DNA of 64,000 nucleotides, from positions 2,192,262 through 2,256,261 of the forward strand of contig JAQNBH010000003.1 of assembly GCA_028752905.1 (NCBI GenBank), read 5' to 3'. The notes beneath the pieces are model-generated. The model was given only the letters and a program-made list of their open reading frames with translations, was not told where the DNA came from and did no database searches. Below, one piece after another: positions 58,328-64,000 of this stretch; positions within the stretch are counted from its first letter, which is position 1, and each line of letters opens with the position of its first letter. The stretch comes from Cladorhizidae sp. MBARI D1340-BT2 (lineage: Eukaryota > Porifera > Demospongiae > Poecilosclerida > Cladorhizidae). Made by a program: the position numbers and the translations under genes.

Positions 58328-58869
58328 TTTTTCTTGTTTTGGAAATGGTCATCAATTGTGTGGATTGCCCCCTAAAAGATGGTCAGTACCACATAATGAC
58401 AATAGTTAGCTAGATTATATTAGGTTCACTATTTTAAGCAGAAGTCAACTGCTTTCTGGCATTTGATATGGTTCAGTTAGCAAAGTCTGGAGGAATAATA
58501 GCATTAACTCGCTGAATACTGAATTGCGGGGAACACATTTTTTTTAAATGTAGTAATTAATATATAGAAATAATTCCCAGAACAAAGTTTATGTCATTAG
58601 CACTTCATATACTCTAGAGAATCTTACCACAACTTCCTATGTATGCCACACCCACTTTAACACCCACTTTAAATGCGACACCCACATTTAATTAAAATCG
58701 GAGTATCCATTACTTCCACAGAAAACAAGTTAGAGCTTGCAAAACAATTACATGTTACAATACACTTATGTATGTATGTACATATGTACAAAATATTAGG
58801 CCAGATAACTTATTATTTGATATATATTGTTACATGCAAAAACAGAGAGTCTACTATATATATAATGTA
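58328..58869. other. No gene seen
   Basis: AT-rich sequence with no exon-like structure. The segmental duplication starts at about 58870. Confidence 0.45.
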
Positions 58870-59624
58870 ATAATTAAATGAGGACACTTGATAATAATTC
58901 TTGACTGTGCCTTTAGCCAGTTCACATAGGATGGGACTTGTCAAGTGCTGGGAAACCATCATCTTTCAAATCACTGCAGTTGGTGGTATATAAGTAGGTT
59001 GCTGACCATGGATTAGAGTTGTGGTTCTAATTTAAATCAACAGATACTGTATTGCAAAGTCATAATGTCTTTTTCTTAGCTCTAGACACTTGCACTGCTC
59101 TAATGCATACATGAAGTCCATCATGTTCCAGTACACTCCCTCTCTTTGCTCAAATTGCAACATTGATCAAATTGCAACATTGGCTAGCAAAAATAACAGC
59201 ACGGCCTTGGCATGCAGAAGGTAATATTTGGCAGGTGCTATATTTATCTGTCCCTCACTGGGTTTAGTGGGTACTAAATTTAGCTTGGAATAAGTACAGC
59301 ATCTCAACAGAATGTCAACAAGAGAAGTGAAAGTCAGCGTGGGTGTGACACAGAGGGACGTTGAATGTGCGTTGGACATGCAGTGTGGATAGACCTTCAG
59401 TCGTGCAAAATGTTTTGTCATCCACTACACTTGCTGTAGAATGTTAACACCACCTGGCTCTCACAATATTACAGAGTGTTATGCCTCTCTAGTGTGTTAA
59501 GTATGTCGGAATTCTATTAAATGATGCGACGCAACACATTTGATACTTGCAGTATAAAAACACATGATGCATCATGTTGTATTAGGTCACTAATACATGC
59601 GACCTATTGTGAAGCAGACTTTAC

Positions 59625-60047
59625 CTCAGCCTCTTCTCTACTCATCTTTTCCCCCAATAGATTGTAACTAATGAACCAATAAGGGCACCAACAAGGGCAC
59701 AAATAATGGCACTAAACACTGCAATAGTTAATCCAATAACTAGATTCATTGACGAACAAGTTCCACATTTGGGTCCTTCCTTTTCATTGAGGGATCAGTT
59801 GAGTTGATTTGGGCTTCCTAGACCAGCCGAGTTCTCAGGAGTAATTGTGACTGTATAGTGGTGTCCTTCAGTGAGATTTTCAAATATGCAGAACTCATCA
59901 TTGGTTTTGGTTAACTTGTTAGACGTGTTAGTGTAAAATCCTCCAGATCAACCGCGAAGGTGTCAGAACTATTCAAGGAGGATGATCTCCACTTTACAAG
60001 AAGTGTGTTTGGAATGAGACGAATGTCAGAGACACTTTGAGGCGGAC
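59625..60047 (-). pseudogene. FN3-TM exon, broken copy B1
   Basis: It has the same acceptor (cctgtccag) and donor (CTGAG|GTAAAG) as the other copies. It opens PPQSVSDIRLIPNTLLVKW and then loses frame in the middle of the FN3 domain through a 2-base gain relative to copy B2 (gattttacactaac versus gatcacactaac). Later a TGA replaces a TTA Leu codon in the stalk (about 59799), and a TAG lies in the tail. The TM coding sequence is otherwise recognisable. Confidence 0.8.
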
Positions 60048-60289
60048 CTGGACAGGAAGTAAAAAATAGGACAACAATACTGGCCCCTGCAGGCGTACAC
60101 TGACAAACAACAATGACAACAATTCGTATGTCTGACTTGTACAAGTTTAGCTTCACGTGTTTATTCATTCCCATGTAGACTAGTGTAAGCATTGCTAATT
60201 AGAGAAGTCACAAGAATCCAAGCTACAATACATCAATTGATCAGCTGATCAGTGCAGTGAGCGTGTTTCAGGTCAGCACTGTGAAAATA

Positions 60290-60525
60290 GGAACATGTGT
60301 CACCCCTGGTATCTATGGCCTCACTAGTTTGACCTCTTGTGTTCCCCCTGGTATCTGGTCATGCCCTCACTAGTTAGACCTCTTGTGTCACCCCTGGTAT
60401 CTGGTCATGGCTAGACCTCTTGTGTCACCCCTGGCCTCATTAGTTAGACTTCTTTGTCACCCCTGGTATCTATGGCCTCACTGGTCAGATCCCCTGGTAT
60501 CTAACATTTGCAACTGAGCTGCAGA
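60290..60525. repeat. Diverged copy of the 46-bp minisatellite
   Basis: Words such as cacccctggtatctggtcat and cctcactagttagacctctt are the reverse complement of the 24500-24830 array, but with deletions. Confidence 0.75.
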
Positions 60526-60860
60526 GTTCTCCAGCAGAGCCTCTGGCTTGCTTCTCAGCCATACAGCCTCTCTCCTCCTGCGCAATAAGTGTACGAGTCA
60601 CAATTTTTCCAGAAAAAAGCAGCAAAATTTAAGTTGATTATCGAGAAAGTTATTGAATTTACTAGTCATCAGACATTTCACATGTGTAGTTATTTTTAGC
60701 CTATGGCTTGTGACAATGCATTCAATAATTCTGATGTTCATATGCTGAGGTTCTTCAAAGAACAAAGCTCTTGGCTATATACTCAGCAATGATTGCACTA
60801 CAGTGCTCAGCCAGTTATTATGTGTGTGTGATGTGTGTGTGTGTGTGCAGGTGGGAGAAG

Positions 60861-61259
60861 ATGTCGGCCAGAGGGATAGAGGAAGTCTGCTCTACATTCC
60901 GTCTCATAACGGATCTCCTCCTCACTATTTTTCTTGGCTCTGTTCACTGTTTTCTCTACCACATACTACGAAAATGCATTTGTGGCTTAGGCCATATATT
61001 TGCCGATTCCCTCTACAAGCCGGCGCTCACTCTCTGCTTCAATGGCTTCATGTGGCCCTCTCTATCAGTGGTGGTGCAGCTCAGTAAAGGCCTGGTATTA
61101 GTAATTGGACCTCTTCTGGAGGCAGTGGGCGTGGTTTTTTCATGGGTGGCACATATGTGTCGAGCATGCCGATTGGTAAATCTGACGTATAAGAATTACC
61201 GGTCTCCTTCGTCAAATAAACCTGCACAAAATATTTACTTGATTTTTTGGCATAGATGA
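60861..61259 (+). CDS. Hydrophobic multi-span protein, copy B (unknown)
   Basis: A (TG)n-cag acceptor at about 60850 precedes the ATG at 60861 (an upstream ATG at 60771 is also in frame). The 132-residue product matches the copy at 24137-23754 almost residue for residue: MSARGIEEVCSTFRLITDLL, a Cys-containing hydrophobic region, SLYKPALTLCFNGFMWPSL, then LVIGPLLEAVGVVFSW. Only the last residues differ, because a 4-base loss relative to copy A moves the stop. Two to four membrane spans are likely. It diverges from the broken FN3 exon on its left and converges with the intact one on its right. Family unknown. Confidence 0.55.
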   Translation: MSARGIEEVCSTFRLITDLLLTIFLGSVHCFLYHILRKCICGLGHIFADSLYKPALTLCFNGFMWPSLSVVVQLSKGLVLVIGPLLEAVGVVFSWVAHMCRACRLVNLTYKNYRSPSSNKPAQNIYLIFWHR

Positions 61260-61607
61260 CAGGAGGAAAAATTATAATGCCTCAAATTATTTTTATTTGG
61301 TGGGTGGATACAAATACATGTATATGAACATAGTTTAAATTTAAGCCATCTTATATATAGCAACTTGGGAGATTATCAAATCATCAAGCATGATAATGCG
61401 GCACTCTGGACACATTAGTATATATGTTAGTAGCTGCTAGCTTTAGAATAATTTTCACCCACACTACTAGACATGTTTAGTTCAGGAATCTGGTCTTCTG
61501 GTCCTTGCACATTGCGACCACTGTTCATATAATTATGACGATTTTTTTGAAATTTAGAAAGATTATAGATATTATTATTGAGAGAATAATTTGAAGTGAA
61601 ATGTTCA

Positions 61608-62000
61608 GAAGGGGGGGGGGGGTTACTGGGGCTGGGAGGAAAAGGGAAAAAAGGATTTTTTTGAGGTGTAACATAAACTTGGTATAATATAATACAGGCA
61701 CATTAATTTCATCAACAAAATAATTAGTTGTGACTAACTCACAGACAAAACATACTGGGGGTTTGCGGTTTAAAACTATTTATCACTTAATTTTATTATT
61801 ATTATTATTATTATTATAATTATATTACATTAAATAATAATTTACACATCATAATAATACAATTAATTAATAATCAACAGCATGATAAAAATTAGTGCGT
61901 GCAGTACTGTAAAGGTTCAGTTCTTGTCCAAAAGTATCTTGTGACAAGAGTAATTGAATAGAACAATTAAACAAATAATAGAAACTAATGCAAAAACAGT
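61608..62000. other. Non-coding duplicate of 22612-23240
   Basis: It includes a G run (61609-61622) matching the C run at 22881-22903, and an (ATT)n tract at 61795-61820 that copy A lacks. Confidence 0.6.
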
Positions 62001-62694
62001 CTACTAATCATTCTTCTTTGACCGTGCCTTTAGCCAGTTCACACAGGATTGGACTTGTCAGGTGCTGGGAAACCTTACAAATTGCTGCAGTTGGTGGTAA
62101 ATAGGTTGCTGACCATGGATTAGAGTTGTAGTAGTTAAATCAACAGATACTGTATTGCAAAATCATAATGGGGTCCTTTTCTTAGCTCTAGACACTTGCA
62201 CTGCTCTAATGCAATACATGAAGTCCATCATGTTCCAGTACACTCTCTCTCTTTGCTCAAATTGCAACATTGATCAAAAATAGCTAGTAAAAATAACAGC
62301 ACGGCCTTCTGCTAATATTTGGCAGGTGCTATATATATTTGTCCCTCATTGGGTTTAGTGGGTACTAAATTTAGCTTGGAATAAGTACAGCATCCTATTT
62401 ATCATCAACAGAATGTCAACAAGAGAAGTGAAAGTCAGCGTGGGTATGACACAGAGGGATGTTGAATGTTTTGTCATCCACTACACTTGCTGTAGAATGT
62501 TAACACAACCTGGCTCTCACAATATATATTACAGAGTGTTATGCCTCTCTAGTGTGTTAAGTATGTCGCAATGCATTGGAATTCTATTAAATGATGCGAC
62601 GCAACACATTTGATACTTGCAGTATAAAAACACATGATGCATCATGTTGTATTAGGTCACTAATACATGCGACCTATTGTGAAGCAGACTTTAC

Positions 62695-63112
62695 CTCAGC
62701 TTCATCTCTCCTCGTCTTTTTTTCCAATAGATTGTAACTAATGAACCAATAAGGGCACCAACAAGGGGACAAATAATGGCAAAAATAATCAATGCAATAG
62801 TTAATCCAATAACTAGATTCATTGACGAACAAGTTCCACATTTGGGTCCTTCCTTTTCATTGAGGGATAAGTTGAGTTGATTTGGGCTTCCTAGTAAACC
62901 AGCCGAGTTCTCAGGAGTAATTGTGACTGTATAGTGGTGTCCTTCAGTGAGCTCTTCAAGTATGAACTTATCATTGGTTTTGGTTATCTTGTTAGACATG
63001 TTAGTGTGATCCTCCAGATCAACCACGAAGGTGAAGGCATTCAAGGGGTATTTCCATTTTACAAGAAGTGTGTTTGGAATGAGACGAATGTCAGAGACAC
63101 TTTGAGGCGGAC
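62695..63112 (-). CDS. FN3 domain plus transmembrane exon, intact copy B2
   Basis: The acceptor cctgtccag ends at 63113 and the donor CTGAG|GTAAAG follows 62695. The product starts PPQSVSDIRLIPNTLLVKWK, keeps the FN3 Trp and the signature HYTVTITPENSAGLLGSP, then NEKEGPKCGTCSSM, a hydrophobic span of about 30 residues (LVIGLTIALIIFAIICPLVG to VTIYW) and a basic KKRRGEMKLR tail typical of a stop-transfer sequence. The FN3 B-C region is a few residues shorter than in copy A (LVKWKYPLN versus LVRWRSSSLN). Probably one exon of a type I receptor-like gene whose other exons are not visible here. Confidence 0.7.
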
Positions 63113-63360
63113 CTGGACAGGAAGTAAAAAATAGGACAACAATACTGGCCCCTGCAGGCGTACACTGAACAAACAACAATGACAATAATTGATATGTCTG
63201 ACTTGTGCAAGTTTAGGGTCATGTGTTTCTTCATTCCCATGTATATAGACTAGTGTAAGCATTGCTAATTAGAGAAGTCACAAGGATCCAAGCTACAGTA
63301 CATCAATTGATCAGCTGATCAGTGCAGTGGGCGTGTTTCAGGTCAGCACTGTGAAAATAG

Positions 63361-64000
63361 GATCATGCGCAAGATTTTAGATGCTGTTAGTATTTGAGGA
63401 ACTCATATTCTTGGAGGCATGGATGTTTTTGTTTGTATGCCTTCTAACAAGTAGTGGAAAGATTCATTGCTCTTTGTGCCCTGGAATGTTCAACAAAATT
63501 CCAAGTATTCAAGGTTTCATGTTTTTGCAGTGAATCCTATTGTTGCCATGATGAGAGGTGCCAAGGCTCAAGGTTCACGATATTGTGTCACATCACTTTG
63601 GGTCACATTGTCTTTGCTTCCAGCAGTTCACAATATCTGCCTGGTCATGTTGCATTGCTTCAGAAATTATGAAACTCCACCCATTAATTAATACGTTTTC
63701 AATCTCTGAATGACTTGCCAGATACAGCCATACACTAGTAAAGCTCCTCACTGCCTCTATTAACTTTCCTTTACTGCCTCTATTAACCTTAACTCACTGC
63801 CTCTGTTAACCTTTCCACATTCATCTCTTCCTTGGAGAATTTTTTTACACAAATAAAGCACACCAACACATGTCGACCGATGCATTGCAACCAGAACTAC
63901 AATAGAAATAGTCTATTCAAGCGATGCGACTTCACGTTCACAATATCACTAAATTGACACGTCATGTCTCTACATTTTGCATCACTATTGTGAGTGGCAT
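63361..64000. other. No gene seen; contains duplicate of 48290-48545
   Basis: Open frames here have no motif. From about 63690 the sequence resembles 48290-48545, with an internal triplication of ctcactgcctctattaac. Confidence 0.45.

Larger units (their letters stand above)
58870..63360. repeat. Segmental duplication, inverted copies B1 and B2
   Basis: Two direct copies of the FN3-TM module (58870-60290 and 62020-63360) flank the hydrophobic ORF and its surroundings (60290-62000). The whole block is the reverse complement of parts of 19540-24830. For example, ggcaggtgctatatttatct and gacagagggacgttgaatg recur in both B copies with small indels. Confidence 0.85.

Overview
This is eukaryotic, animal-type DNA. 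Introns have GT-AG borders, ATG codons are followed by spliced exons, there are no operons, and transposon and tandem-repeat density is very high. The transposon set (Harbinger, piggyBac, pogo/Tigger, two hAT types, a LINE, and three retroelement remnants with a nuclease-like tail), an FN3-plus-transmembrane exon family, short introns (54, 80 and 113 bp) and a tightly divergent gene pair suggest a marine invertebrate with a compact gene style. A sponge is my best guess, but this is inference and I cannot name the species.

Layout. 1-4.4 kb: a decayed intron-containing Harbinger transposase flanked by copies of one dispersed repeat. 4.6-6.0 kb: a foldback and the 3' part of a retroelement ending in a Cys/His knuckle and a nuclease-like domain. 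7.4-9.0 kb: a broken piggyBac transposase (minus strand). 9.3-12.4 kb: a near-complete pogo/Tigger element with TA target sites, subterminal repeats, one intron, a DDD transposase, a coiled coil and a degenerate PHD finger. 12.4-14.7 kb: a second RT plus nuclease retroelement, split by a 209-bp foldback element. 16-18.1 kb: a ZMYM1-like hAT pseudogene. 19.5-24.8 kb: an FN3-TM exon, a 1.5-kb insertion containing a long palindrome, and a hydrophobic ORF. 24.5-39.2 kb: mostly minisatellites, with a hAT element (27.9-30.2 kb) splitting one array and a third retroelement tail fragment at 32.2-32.6 kb.

39.2-52.1 kb holds the only convincing host genes: a head-to-head pair with 57 bp between start codons. 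The minus-strand gene (three exons, about 307 aa) and the plus-strand gene (seven exons, about 293-302 aa) were assembled here from phase-compatible splice sites. Both products look mostly disordered and I recognise neither. The plus-strand gene's introns are largely minisatellites, including about 2.5 kb of polypyrimidine repeat and 2.1 kb of a 49-bp repeat.

52.5-57.5 kb: 28-bp satellite arrays in both orientations, a three-fold diverged higher-order repeat, and a 5'-truncated LINE embedded in the satellite. 57.9-58.1 kb repeats the end of exon 3 and the start of intron 3 of the plus-strand gene. 58.9-63.4 kb is an inverted, partly doubled copy of 19.5-24.8 kb, with one intact and one broken FN3-TM exon and an intact copy of the hydrophobic ORF. 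I saw no convincing tRNA, rRNA or CRISPR array. Repeat boundaries are approximate because they were read by eye.
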